Source: JAEUNJ01 sp052035955 (lineage in GTDB: Bacteria > Pseudomonadota > Gammaproteobacteria > Burkholderiales > Rhodocyclaceae). Taken from it: 64,000 bases of DNA. The notes beneath the pieces were generated by a model. It ran no database searches and was not told the origin of the DNA. It saw nothing but the letters and a program-made list of their open reading frames with translations. Below, in pieces: positions 14,944 through 24,203 of this stretch; position 1 is the stretch's first letter, and each line of letters opens with the position of its first letter. The position numbers were made by a program, and so were the translations under genes. The stretch lies in the NCBI GenBank assembly GCA_052035955.1, contig JBPOHD010000037.1:32085-96084 (forward strand), given 5' to 3'.

Positions 14944-16461
14944 CTATCGGGCCGCGGGCGGCGCGCCGACGGGCGGATTGCGCGGGGGAAGGTCCGGCGG
15001 CGGCAGGAGGATGTTGCCGGACGGCGGCGATTCCGCCGGACGGGCGAAGGGAACGCCGACCGGGAAGCCATTGACCTTGAGGCCGCCCTCGCGCCAGCGG
15101 GCCGAGGTCTTCAGGCGGTCGCCGTCGCGGACCAGGTGGCCCTGGACGACCAGGGCGTTGATCTGGTCGGAGGCGGCGCTGCGGGCCTGGCCGTCGGCCT
15201 CCGGGTCTTCGGCGGCACCGGGCATGGCCAGGCGGCCCCGCTGGCGCAGGGCCTTCTCGCCGAGGGCGAGGGCCAGGGGCTCGGCGAGGTCCAGGTCGAG
15301 GTCGGCCTCGATGCCGTCCAGGGCCTTGAGGGGGTTGGCCGCCGCTTCCTCGTCGTAGCGGGTGACCCGCAGGGCGAAGCTCAGCTTCAGGTCGCCGGCC
15401 GGCATGCGGAAGCTCAGTTCGTCGATGCGCAACTCGGGCTGGTGCCGCATCAGGTCGGCGACGAAGCGGCGGGTGAGGACCATCTGCTCCAGCATCTCCT
15501 CCCGGGGCTTGAGGTTGCGCTGCTGGAGCGCCTCGGCGGCGTCGCGCAGGGCCTTCACGGTGGGGCCGTGGAGATGCTTGACGCTGAAGGCCAGGCGGAC
15601 GGGGCCCGCCTTCTCGGCCTGGGCCTCGATGCCTTCGGCGCCCATGTCGCCGGTGACGTCCAGGAACTCGCCGACCTCGGTGACGCCGGTGCGATAGCCG
15701 GCACCGGTGGCGACCAGGTTCATCCCCGGCCAATTCGCGGTGAATTCGCCGGCCCGGGCGTCCGCCGTGCCCAGCCAGAGGCCGTGGGCGCCCAGGCGCA
15801 TGTCGGCCTTCAGGCTGATGCGGTTGAGGGCCGCCTTGCCGTCCTTGCCGGTCAGTTCCAGGGCCGGCATGGCCAGGTCGGACTGGATCCTGTCGTAGGC
15901 GCGGGTGAACCGGATGTCGCCGGCCAGGCCCTGCCAGGCCAGGCGGGCGCCGCCGGCCAGGTCGCGGGAGACGGCGGGCAGGCGCAGGTGGGCGATGCCG
16001 CCCTGGGCATCGATGAATTCGGTGACCACCAGGGCGGGGGCCTCGGGACCGAAGAGTTCCGGCAGGCGGTTGCCGAGGTCCCCCTCCAGGCGGAAGCGGG
16101 TCTCGACGACGGCCCGGGCCGGGGTAAGGTCTCCCTGCCGCCAGTTGGGCAGGGGGCCGTGCCGGATGTCGTGCAGATAGGCGAGGCGCACGGGTCCCTG
16201 GATACCGGCGGCCCGGGCCAGGGCCTGGCCGACGACCTCGGCATAGGGTCCGCGCAATTCGACGGTGGCCGAGGCGGTGGAGGCGAACAGGCCCCGGTCG
16301 TAGGTCTGGCTGACGATGCGCAGCCAGGGCTGGCGGGCCACGAAGGCCTGCTGCTCGGCGATGGCCTCGGCCACTTCGAGGCCGGCCTGGCGGCTGACCC
16401 AGGTGAAACCGCCGGCGGCAAGGAGGACGAGGGCAAGCAGGACGAGGACGAGGCGTTTCAT
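14944..16461 (-). CDS. DUF945 (YdgA-like) membrane-anchored protein
   Basis: This encodes 505 residues. A single N-terminal hydrophobic segment (RLVLVLLALVLLAAGGFTWV) anchors a long periplasmic domain. The domain shows the repetitive beta-rich pattern of the YdgA/DUF945 family, for instance VSQTYDRGLFASTASATVEL near the start and LDGIEADLDLDLAEPLA near the end. The C-terminal 50 residues are Pro-rich and end in PPVGAPPAAR. Family members localise to the inner membrane or periplasm, and their biochemical role is unknown. It is transcribed alone, towards the mazG-like gene. Confidence 0.8.
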   Translation of the reverse strand: MKRLVLVLLALVLLAAGGFTWVSRQAGLEVAEAIAEQQAFVARQPWLRIVSQTYDRGLFASTASATVELRGPYAEVVGQALARAAGIQGPVRLAYLHDIRHGPLPNWRQGDLTPARAVVETRFRLEGDLGNRLPELFGPEAPALVVTEFIDAQGGIAHLRLPAVSRDLAGGARLAWQGLAGDIRFTRAYDRIQSDLAMPALELTGKDGKAALNRISLKADMRLGAHGLWLGTADARAGEFTANWPGMNLVATGAGYRTGVTEVGEFLDVTGDMGAEGIEAQAEKAGPVRLAFSVKHLHGPTVKALRDAAEALQQRNLKPREEMLEQMVLTRRFVADLMRHQPELRIDELSFRMPAGDLKLSFALRVTRYDEEAAANPLKALDGIEADLDLDLAEPLALALGEKALRQRGRLAMPGAAEDPEADGQARSAASDQINALVVQGHLVRDGDRLKTSARWREGGLKVNGFPVGVPFARPAESPPSGNILLPPPDLPPRNPPVGAPPAAR

Positions 16462-16596
16462 GGCGGGGGCCCGGCAGGGAATATGACGATGGCGGCCGCC
16501 ATCATACCCGATGGCCCCCGGCCCCCGCGGCAGCGGGCTTGCGCCGGCGGCGGACGATCCGGGGCGACGATTGGCCTCCCCCGGGGCGACCGGTCA

Positions 16597-16640
16597 TCGA
16601 CGTTTCGTCGACGTTTCGGCGACATTTCGGCGACGATGGG
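16597..16640 (+). repeat. Four tandem 11-bp units upstream of a hybrid kinase gene
   Basis: The units are TCGACGTTTCG, TCGACGTTTCG, GCGACATTTCG and GCGACGATGGG. The first two are identical, the third differs at two positions and the fourth has drifted at its end. An 11-bp period keeps each unit on the same face of the helix, which suits cooperative regulator binding. They lie about 100 bases upstream of the kinase ATG; TTGACT (16651-16656) just downstream could be a -35. Confidence 0.65.
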
Positions 16641-16740
16641 AGGGCCGAATTTGACTATGATGTGCGCCGCCCCGCAGCGCGGGCGGCGGAAGGATGGACG
16701 CCCCCCGGGGCGGTGACAGGAACGGAAATCCCCGACCCCG

Positions 16741-19209
16741 ATGACCGAGAACCGGCTGGAGCAATTCGTCACCCGAACCACCCTGTGGCTGGTTTCGGTG
16801 GTCTCGATCGTCGCCCTGGTCGCCTTTGCGATGATCCTTCCGCACGGCACCGCCGCCATGCGTTCCGCCCAGTTCGGCGGCTTCCTGGCCGCCACGGTGG
16901 CCTCGGTCACGGCCTTCTTCCTGGCCCGCCGCGGCCACCCCCGGATGGGGGCCGCCCTGGTCTGCGGAACCATCTACGTGGGCGTGATGTACTACGTCGT
17001 CGTCGCCGAGTACGGCCTCCACAGCTATTCCATCGGCCTGCTGTTCCTCATGGTCCTGCTGGTCTCCCTGCTGGTCGGGCCGCGCGCCGGCCTGGCGGCA
17101 GCGGCGCTCACCATCGTCTCCCTCGTCGCCCTCTACGTCCTGGAGCGGCAGGGCCTGCTGGTCAATCCGGAGGCGGTGCAGGCAATCCCGGTCTCCAACA
17201 TCCTGGTCATGTACAGCGTCGTCGCGGGTTCCACCGGGGCGGTGCTCTACGGTTTCTCGCGGACTTTCCGGCAGGCCCTGCGCGAGGTGGATGCGAGCGA
17301 GACCCGCCTGCGCCAGATCATCGACGCGGCGCCCCTGGCCTACTACGTGCATCGGGACGATCGCGTGCTGATGGCAAACCGGGTCGCCGCCCGCTTCGTC
17401 GGCTGCGCGACCGCGGACCAGGCGGTGGGCGCGCGCCTGAGCGGACTCCTGCCGCCCGAGCAGCGCGAGCGGGCGCGGCAACGGGCAGAGGCGGCGATGT
17501 CCGGCCCGCCGGGGACGGTCATCACGTCCGAATACTCGCTGACCGACCTGGAAGGCCTTCGTCGCCACGTGCAGACGCTGACTTCGGCGGTGCATTTCGC
17601 CGACGGCCCGGCCGTCCTCACCGTGGTGCGCGACAAGACTCGGGAAAAGGAGGCCAACGCGGCCCTCGCCGTCGCCAAGGAGCAGGCGGAGTCGGCCAAC
17701 CGGGCCAAGTCCCAGTTCCTCGCCAACATGAGCCACGAGATCCGCACGCCGATGAACGCGGTGATCGGGTTCTCCGAACTGCTGATGGCCTCCGACCTGA
17801 CGGCGGAGCAGCGGCAGCGGGCGGCGGCGATCCACGGATCGGCGCTGGCCTTGCTGCACGTCATCAACGACATCCTGGACGTGTCGAAGATCGAGGCGGG
17901 ACGGATGGAACTGGTGGAGGCCCCCCTGGACCCGGCCCGCGTGGCCGAGGAAGTGGCCGACATGGTCCGCCCGCTGGCCCGGGAGAAGAAGCTCTCCGTC
18001 GATCTCACCCTGGCGCCGGGAATTCCCCGGGCGGTCCTCGGGGACGAGGGACGGCTGCGGCAGATCCTGGTGAACCTGACGGGCAATGCGGTGAAGTTCA
18101 CCGACCGGGGCCGCGTCGGCATGGCCCTCGACGTGGTGCCCGGTGCCGGCGACGGGAACTGCCTGCGGATCCGGGTGGACGACACCGGCATCGGGATGAG
18201 CGCGGAGCAGCTGGGCCGCCTGTTCGCGCCCTTCGTCCAGCTCGATGCGACGAGTACCCGCCGCCATGGGGGAACCGGCCTGGGCCTGTACATCGCCCGC
18301 CAGTTCGCGCTGCTGATGGGCGGCACCCTGGAGGCCCAAAGCGAACCCGGGCGGGGCTCGACCTTCGAGCTGCGGCTCCCCCTGCGGCCGGCGGCCGTTC
18401 CGGTGCGGGCGCCGGCGGGGGCGAAGGCGACGCCGGACTGCGCGCCGCTGACCATCCTCCTGGTGGAAGACAACCCGGTGAACCAGGAGGTGGCCAAGGC
18501 CATGCTGCAAGGCGCGGGGCACCGGGTGGAGGCGGCCTCCGACGGCGACGAGGCGCTGCGCATGTTCGGCCGCGGCGGTTTCGACTGCGTGCTGATGGAC
18601 TGCCAGATGCCGGGAATCGACGGCTTCGAGGCGACGCGCCGGATCCGCGCCGGCGAGGCGGCGGCCGGCGGGCGCCGCACCCCCATCGTGGCCCTGACCG
18701 CCAATGCCATGGCCGGCGACCGGGAACGCTGCCTGGAGGCGGGCATGGACGACTTCCTCGCCAAGCCCTTCGACACGCGCTCGCTGCTGGCGGCCGTGGC
18801 CCGGAACGCGCCGGCGGGCACCGGGCCGGAAAGGGGGGCGGACGGAGAGACCCTGGAACTCTCGGCCCTCGACGATCTCGTCGCCCTGGACGGCGGCTCG
18901 CCGGGGCTGCTGCGGCGGATCGTGGACCGCTACCGGGAGGGCACGCGTCCGCTGATCGCCGGCATCGCGGCGGCGTCGGCCGAAAACCTCGAGGAGGCCC
19001 GGCGCGCCGCCCACTCGATGAAGTCGAGCAGTGCCCAGGTGGGCGCGGTCCGCCTGGCCGCCCTGGCTGCGGAGGCGGAACACGCCTTGCGCGAGGGCGA
19101 TGTCGGGCGCATCCCCGGCCTGGTCGCCGACCTGGAGAGCGAGTTCCGCCGGGTGGAGGCAGGGCTGGAGGAGTTCGCAGGAAAGATCGAATCCCGGGCC
19201 CGCCGGTGA
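16741..19209 (+). CDS. Hybrid sensor histidine kinase with MASE-like membrane domain, receiver and Hpt
   Basis: This encodes 822 residues. About six hydrophobic helices occupy residues 12-180, with no large periplasmic loop. A PAS domain follows (LRQIIDAAPLAYYVHRDD). The HisKA domain has FLANMSHEIRTPMNAVIGFSELL, and the HATPase domain has VNLTGNAVKF, DTGIGM and GGTGLGLYIA. The receiver has its Asp in CVLMDCQMPGIDG and its Lys in LAKPF. A C-terminal Hpt domain carries the phosphoacceptor His in RAAHSMKSSSAQVGA. The protein can therefore run a full His-Asp-His relay to an unlinked response regulator. Its membrane part suggests sensing within the bilayer or of a transported or lipophilic signal. 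No response regulator is adjacent. The 11-bp repeats upstream may be its operator. Confidence 0.9.
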   Translation: MTENRLEQFVTRTTLWLVSVVSIVALVAFAMILPHGTAAMRSAQFGGFLAATVASVTAFFLARRGHPRMGAALVCGTIYVGVMYYVVVAEYGLHSYSIGLLFLMVLLVSLLVGPRAGLAAAALTIVSLVALYVLERQGLLVNPEAVQAIPVSNILVMYSVVAGSTGAVLYGFSRTFRQALREVDASETRLRQIIDAAPLAYYVHRDDRVLMANRVAARFVGCATADQAVGARLSGLLPPEQRERARQRAEAAMSGPPGTVITSEYSLTDLEGLRRHVQTLTSAVHFADGPAVLTVVRDKTREKEANAALAVAKEQAESANRAKSQFLANMSHEIRTPMNAVIGFSELLMASDLTAEQRQRAAAIHGSALALLHVINDILDVSKIEAGRMELVEAPLDPARVAEEVADMVRPLAREKKLSVDLTLAPGIPRAVLGDEGRLRQILVNLTGNAVKFTDRGRVGMALDVVPGAGDGNCLRIRVDDTGIGMSAEQLGRLFAPFVQLDATSTRRHGGTGLGLYIARQFALLMGGTLEAQSEPGRGSTFELRLPLRPAAVPVRAPAGAKATPDCAPLTILLVEDNPVNQEVAKAMLQGAGHRVEAASDGDEALRMFGRGGFDCVLMDCQMPGIDGFEATRRIRAGEAAAGGRRTPIVALTANAMAGDRERCLEAGMDDFLAKPFDTRSLLAAVARNAPAGTGPERGADGETLELSALDDLVALDGGSPGLLRRIVDRYREGTRPLIAGIAAASAENLEEARRAAHSMKSSSAQVGAVRLAALAAEAEHALREGDVGRIPGLVADLESEFRRVEAGLEEFAGKIESRARR

Positions 19210-19230
19210 GGAACCGGGCCGCGGCTTTGG

Positions 19231-19236
19231 GATAAT
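19231..19236 (+). promoter_or_regulatory. -10 element for the ferredoxin gene
   Basis: GATAAT lies 24 bases before the ferredoxin ATG in the gap after the kinase gene; a short leader of about 17 bases would result. No clear -35 was found. Confidence 0.4.
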
Positions 19237-19259
19237 GGCGCTTCCCCACTGGAGCCCCC

Positions 19260-19568
19260 ATGAGCCATTTCCGCCACCACGTCTTCTTCTGCACCAACCA
19301 GCGCGAGGCCGGCGAGGCCTGCTGCGCCAACCACGGCGCCGGCGACCTGCGCGCCTACGCCAAGGACCGGGTCAAGGCCCTGGGCCTCTCCGGCGCCGGC
19401 AAGGTGCGCATCAACGCCGCCGGCTGCCTGGACCGCTGCGAGCAGGGGCCGGTCCTCGTGGTCTATCCCGAGGCGGTCTGGTACACCTACGTGGACAAGG
19501 AGGACATCGACGAGATCATCGAGTCCCACCTGGCCGGCGGCAAGGTCGTCGAGCGCCTGAAGGTCTGA
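19260..19568 (+). CDS. Thioredoxin-like [2Fe-2S] ferredoxin
   Basis: This encodes 102 residues. The start HHVFFCTNQREAGEACC and the later AAGCLDRCEQGPVLVVYPE match the thioredoxin-fold [2Fe-2S] ferredoxin family (Cys-X10-12-Cys-X30-40-Cys-X3-Cys), with ligands near residues 11, 22 or 23, 57 and 61. Related proteins carry electrons or act as NuoE-like subunits; a free-standing protein of this type commonly lies beside an alpha/beta hydrolase in betaproteobacteria, as here. The next gene starts one base after its stop. Its redox partner is not evident from the neighbourhood. Confidence 0.85.
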   Translation: MSHFRHHVFFCTNQREAGEACCANHGAGDLRAYAKDRVKALGLSGAGKVRINAAGCLDRCEQGPVLVVYPEAVWYTYVDKEDIDEIIESHLAGGKVVERLKV

Positions 19569-19569
19569 G

Positions 19570-20207
19570 ATGTCGTCGCGCCACGAACGGGTATTGCTGG
19601 ACGGTCCGGCCGGCAAGGTCGAGGTCTTCGTCGAACCCCACGCCGGGGCGACGGGCATCGCCTTGGTGGCCCACCCCCACCCCCTGTTCGGCGGCACCGC
19701 CGACAACAAGGTGGTGACCACCCTGGCCCGGGCCTTCCGGGAACTGGGCTGCGCCACCCTGCGGCCCAGCTTCCGCGGCGTCGGCGGCAGCGAGGGCGAG
19801 CACGACCACGGCTTCGCCGAGACCGACGACCTGATGGACGTGCACGCCTATGCGAGGCAGCGCTTCGGCGACCTGCCGATGTTCCTGGCCGGCTTCTCCT
19901 TCGGGGCCTACGTGACCACACGCCTGGCCCGGCGCCTGGCCGAGGCCGGCGATCCCGCCCGCCGCCTGGTCCTGGTCGGCGCGGCGGCCGGCCGGGTGCC
20001 GGGCGCCCGCGAATACGAGGCGGAGAAGGTGCCGGCCGATACCCTGGTGATCCACGGCAACCTGGACGAGACGGTGCCCTTGGGCAACGTGCTGGCCTGG
20101 GCCGAGCCCCAGGAACTGCCCGTGGTGCTGGTGCCCGGCGCCGACCATTTCTTCCACCGCAAGCTGCACGTGATCCGCGACGTCATCCACCGGGCCTGGA
20201 AGCACTG

Positions 20208-20208
<1 letters not shown>
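19570..20208 (+). CDS. Alpha/beta hydrolase
   Basis: This encodes 212 residues of the small COG2945-type alpha/beta hydrolases. The oxyanion region is VAHPHPLFGGTADNKVV, the nucleophile elbow is GFSFGAYVTT (Ser in GxSxG), the acid is in HGNLDETVP, and the catalytic His is in GADHFFHRK. Substrates for this subgroup are mostly unknown; small esters or thioesters are plausible. It sits between the ferredoxin and an ABC exporter, and its stop overlaps the start of the ATPase gene (TGATG), so at least three genes are translationally linked. Confidence 0.85.
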
Positions 20209-21130
<922 letters not shown>

Positions 21131-21131
<1 letters not shown>

Positions 21132-21919
21132 TGGACTGGTCGCCCCCCCGCTTCTCCCTGCGCGCCCTGGCCGTCTGGCGGCGCAACTTCCTGGTCTGGC
21201 GCAAGATGGCGATCCCGTCGGTGCTGGGCAACCTGGCCGACCCGATGATCTACATGTTCGGCCTAGGCTACGGCCTGGGCAGCCTGATGCCCGACGCCCT
21301 GCCCCAGTTCCACGGGGCGAGCTACATCGCCTTCCTGGCCACCGGCACGGTGTGCGCCTCGGCCATGAACGCGGCCTCCTTCGAGGCCCTCTACTCGGGC
21401 TTCTCGCGCATGCACGTGCAGAAGACCTGGGAGGCGATCATGAACGCCCCGGTGTCCCTGGACGACGTGGTGGTCGGCGAACTGCTCTGGGCGGCCAGCA
21501 AGGCAACCCTGTCGGGCACGGCCATCCTGGTGGTCGTCTCCGCCCTCGGGCTGGTGCAGCCGGCGATGGCGGTGGCGGTGATCCCGGTCGTCTTCCTGGT
21601 CGGCCTGGCCTTCGCGGCCCTGGGCCTCATCGTCACGGCCCTGGCGCCGTCCTACGACTTCTTCATGTACTACTTCACCCTCTTCGTGACGCCCATGACG
21701 CTGCTGTCGGGGGTCTTCTTCCCGCTGGAGCAGCTGCCGCCCGCCTTCCAGGCGGCGGCGAAGGTGCTGCCCCTGGCCCATGGGGTGGAAGCGATACGTC
21801 CCATGCTCTTCGGCCGCCTGCCCGACGGACTGGCCGTGCACCTGGCCGTCCTGGCGGCGGTGACGGTGGTCGCCCTGTGGGTGGCCGTGACCCTGACCCG
21901 GCGGCGGCTCCTGCGCTGA
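21131..21919 (+). CDS. ABC-2 type exporter permease (NodJ-like)
   Basis: This encodes 262 residues with six predicted membrane helices in the ABC-2 arrangement. It contains NLADPMIYMFGLGYGLGSL in the first helix region and the family signature FFPLEQLPPAFQAAAKVLPLAHGVEAIRPM between helices five and six. It forms the channel of the exporter whose ATPase gene overlaps it by one base of the start codon. It ends the operon; a degenerate repeat region follows. Confidence 0.9.
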
Positions 21920-21949
21920 AACGCCGATTGGCGACACATCGGGAACGGA

Positions 21950-22175
21950 GTCGAACCACCAAGACACCATGGACACCGAAGGGCGTCGGGCAAGGCCGTC
22001 AGTCCAAACGCTTCGCCAAGGAGGCACAGAGGTACGTGAGGCGCCGAGACACGGAGTAGGGCCATTCATCAAGGCATCGCGGATCGCGTTCGGCGGACCC
22101 ATCGGGCGAGCGCCTCGAATCCGGCAGATCCCGGTTTCTCCCCTGGGATCTCTGCGTCTCCGTGGTGCGATTGCG
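21950..22175. repeat. Degenerate palindromic intergenic repeat, left of vapBC
   Basis: The stretch opens with ACCACCAAGACACCATGG, has GGAGGCACAGAGG and GAGACACGGAG in the middle, and closes with CTCTGCGTCTCCGTGGTG. The ends form an imperfect inverted repeat (ACCAC at the start, GTGGTG at the end). The same type of ACGGAG/CTCCGT-rich sequence occurs at about 23070-23125 and at 63173-63250. No coding gene was supported here. The element is probably a non-coding dispersed repeat that can fold into a long hairpin. Confidence 0.5.
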
Positions 22176-22213
22176 ACACGTCGATCGGGCCGGGGGGCCA
22201 CCGGCATCACGCA

Positions 22214-22615
22214 TCAGCCAACGCGCATCCGTTCCCAGAACTGGCGCGGCGACAGGATAGGGAGGCCGGCGGACTCGCCCCAGGCCAGCAGCGCCTTGTC
22301 GCCGGTGACGAAACAGGCTGCACGGCCGGCGACCGCGGCGGCGATCAGGGGGGCATCGGCCGGATCGGGAATACCGGGGAGATTCATGTCGCCCGCGCCG
22401 ACCGTTTCGGCCGAGCCGGTCACCAGCTCGATGAAGCCCTCGACGACGGGTACGGGCAGACGGAACTTTTCCGCCAACACGCGGCGCAATTCCGCCAGTA
22501 CCTCGGCGCTGGTCAGGAGTTCATGCTCGACCAGAACCGCCTCGAACAATGCGGAGCACATCCCGCGCGTCGCCAAGGCACTGGCCAGGACGTTGGTGTC
22601 GAGAAAAACCCTCAC
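22214..22615 (-). CDS. vapC: PIN-domain toxin (VapC-like)
   Basis: This encodes 133 residues from a GTG that overlaps the antitoxin stop by four bases. The PIN fold is recognisable by its acidic residues: MRVFLDTNVLASAL, the Glu in SAEVLAELRRVL, then IPDPADAPLIAAAVAG and FVTGDKALL. Such proteins are Mg-dependent ribonucleases that cleave tRNA, rRNA or mRNA. The domain arrangement is that of the putative toxin component of PIN_3-type families. It is made from the same transcript as the small antitoxin upstream and lies in a short island bordered by repeats, consistent with gain by transfer. The RNA target is unknown. Confidence 0.85.
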   Translation of the reverse strand: MRVFLDTNVLASALATRGMCSALFEAVLVEHELLTSAEVLAELRRVLAEKFRLPVPVVEGFIELVTGSAETVGAGDMNLPGIPDPADAPLIAAAVAGRAACFVTGDKALLAWGESAGLPILSPRQFWERMRVG

Positions 22616-22827
22616 GAAGCATCCTGGAAGACGTCCTCGTCGAGCAGGTAACCGGCTGCCTCGGCATAGGGAATCGCCTTGGCTCGCAATGCCTGGAAGC
22701 GCCGCAGGGCCAGCTGCCGGCGCAGCATTTCGCGCGCCAGGTCGCTTTTCGTCCGGTGGGTCGTCCTGGCAAGCCGTGCCAACTCGGCCTCCATCGGTTC
22801 GTCGATGCGCAAGGTCAGCGTGCCCAT
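22612..22827 (-). CDS. vapB: Ribbon-helix-helix antitoxin (VapB-like)
   Basis: This encodes 71 residues. The ATG at 22827 has GGAG seven bases upstream; the longer open frame back to 22998 lacks a ribosome site and crosses the likely operator. The N-terminus is MGTLTLRIDEPMEAELARLA, a beta strand and helix typical of CopG/Arc-like ribbon-helix-helix DNA-binding proteins, followed by RTKSDLAREMLRRQLA. The C-terminal 30 residues should wrap the toxin. It overlaps the PIN toxin by four bases and probably represses its own promoter through the inverted repeat just upstream. Confidence 0.82.
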   Translation of the reverse strand: MGTLTLRIDEPMEAELARLARTTHRTKSDLAREMLRRQLALRRFQALRAKAIPYAEAAGYLLDEDVFQDAS

Positions 22828-22849
22828 GGTCACTCTCCGGGGAAATGTC

Positions 22850-22866
22850 GTATTACATCGTAACAC
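22850..22866. promoter_or_regulatory. Candidate vapBC operator
   Basis: GTATTAC-ATC-GTAACAC is a near-perfect inverted repeat (six of seven positions) located 23 bases upstream of the antitoxin start. Its size and place suit a ribbon-helix-helix autorepressor. A -10-like TACGAT on the minus strand falls inside it. Confidence 0.5.
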
Positions 22867-23069
22867 GATCGGTGTATCGGGCGTTCGGCGATCAACCCCT
22901 TCGAGAAGCGACGGAAGTTCGCCCATCCTGGTACCCCTTGGTGTACCCGATACCTTGGCGGTGGACCATGTCGGGCCGCAGGACCGACGAGAGGTCACGG
23001 AGAAAACTGGGATGGCATCGCCTGGACGACGTCGCTTCCATGAGACATTGCCTTTGGTCGACGGTGGAT

Positions 23070-23125
23070 TTGGGCCGCCTTTCTCTGCGGCCCTTTGCGC
23101 CTTCGCGCCTTTGCGTCGGATTGTC
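23070..23125. repeat. Degenerate intergenic repeat, right of vapBC
   Basis: It contains CTTTCTCTGCGGCCC, then TTTGCGCCTTCGCGCCTTTGCGTCGG, a CTCTGCG/TTTGCG-rich run like the arms of the repeats at 21950-22175 and 63173-63250. It is partial: no second arm is obvious. Together with the left copy it brackets the toxin-antitoxin pair. Confidence 0.4.
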
Positions 23126-23181
23126 CCGCCGGCGGCTCCGGCGCTGAGCGGGGCGCCGGAAGGCGGGCCGGGGCCGGAAGC

Positions 23182-24087
23182 TCAGCGTCCCTGGATACGG
23201 GAACTGAAACTGCCGCCGCCGGCACGGGGCGGACCGATCCGGCGGGCGAAGGCTTCGGCGTCCGTGTCCATCCGCAACTCGCCATACCCCGGCCGATCGG
23301 CCGGCCCGGTGCCGACCAGCAGCCAGGCGGCAAGGCCGCCGAGGGCCAGCCCGCCGGCGATGCCGGCCACCAGGCCGCGCCAGGGCAGCCGCGGCGATGC
23401 CGGGGCAGGCAACGCGTCGGCGGTTTCCGGATCCGGCATGCCCGGAATGGCAGGGATGGCGGCGGCCCGCGGTTCGGGGCCGGGAACGCCATCGGCCGCC
23501 GGCGTACGCGACCGCTGCTCGGCGGCAAACCGGGCGGCCACGGCGGCGGCGAGCTCGTCCTCCCGCTGGCCCCGCAGGACACCGAGCCGGTCGGCCTCCT
23601 GCTCGGCGGCGGCCCGGGCCAGCGCCCGCGCTTCGGCGGCCTCCTCCTCCCGGATCCTTTCCTGGGCCAGATCGAGGGCGGACTGCTCGGATTCCAGCCG
23701 GTCCCGGGCCAGCTTCTCGGCTTCCGCCTCCCGGCGGGCCCGGGCGCTGGCGGCGCTGGCCAGGTCGGCCGCCGCAAATTCGCGTCGGCGGGCGGCCTGC
23801 AATGCGCGCTGTTCCATCTCGAGCCGGTCCCGGGCGGCCTGCTCGGCCCGGCGCTCGGCGGCGGCCAGTTCCTCGGCCCGGGCGCGGGCCGCTTCCTCGG
23901 CCGCTTCCCGCAGTCGCGCCTGTTCGAGGGCCAGGGAGTCGGCCAGGAGGCGGCGGCGGGCCAGGTCGAGGGCATCGGCGTCGGCGCGCTCGCGGGCCAC
24001 GGCCGCCGCCCGCGCCTTTTCCTCGCTGCCCGCCAGCGCCAGCGCGGCAGCTTCCGCCTCGCGAATCTCGTAGCTCGCCTGAACCAT
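23182..24087 (-). CDS. Ala/Glu-rich coiled-coil protein with C-terminal membrane anchor
   Basis: This encodes 301 residues. The ATG at 24087 is chosen because GGAGG lies just before it; earlier in-frame ATGs lack one. Residues 5-170 are almost continuous Ala/Glu/Arg heptads without Pro, a long alpha-helical coiled coil resembling TolA domain II. A Pro-rich linker (PAIPGMPDPETADALPAPA) leads to one membrane helix (GLVAGIAGGLALGGLAAWLLVG) and a short tail with a GYGELRMDTDAEAFARRI segment. With no N-terminal signal, the coil is probably cytoplasmic and the tail periplasmic. No specific function is recognised. It is divergent from cutA, with 116 bases between the starts. Confidence 0.7.
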   Translation of the reverse strand: MVQASYEIREAEAAALALAGSEEKARAAAVARERADADALDLARRRLLADSLALEQARLREAAEEAARARAEELAAAERRAEQAARDRLEMEQRALQAARRREFAAADLASAASARARREAEAEKLARDRLESEQSALDLAQERIREEEAAEARALARAAAEQEADRLGVLRGQREDELAAAVAARFAAEQRSRTPAADGVPGPEPRAAAIPAIPGMPDPETADALPAPASPRLPWRGLVAGIAGGLALGGLAAWLLVGTGPADRPGYGELRMDTDAEAFARRIGPPRAGGGSFSSRIQGR

Positions 24088-24191
24088 GTCGGCCCTCCCC
24101 ATCCGGAGCTGCCATGGTGGCCCGGAGCGGGCGCCGGCGATGGGCCGATTACGGGCCGGGGAGGACGGCAATCCCGGCTTTCCGGGCACGC

Positions 24192-24197
24192 TACAAT
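24192..24197 (+). promoter_or_regulatory. -10 element for cutA
   Basis: TACAAT lies six bases before the cutA ATG. A start seven bases downstream of it would fall on or next to the ATG, so the mRNA would be leaderless or nearly so. No convincing -35 and no ribosome site were found. Confidence 0.45.
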
Positions 24198-24203
24198 GCC
24201 CCG

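Larger units (their letters stand above)
22828..23181. other. Promoter and repeat region between vapB and the coiled-coil gene
   Basis: It holds the vapB operator (22850-22866), GGTACCCCTTGGTGTACC-like inverted sequence around 22930-22950, and the repeat near 23070-23125. I found no supported gene. The region lies downstream of the minus-strand coiled-coil gene and upstream of the toxin pair. Confidence 0.5.

Noticed and set aside
16539..19235. Two long open frames (about 830-900 codons) overlapping the second hybrid kinase
   Set aside because: Their translations are Gly/Arg/Pro-rich without motifs; the kinase frame has all catalytic boxes.
21950..22175. Possible insertion sequence remnant next to vapBC
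   Set aside because: No transposase fragment or clear terminal inverted repeats with target duplication; better described as a degenerate non-coding repeat.
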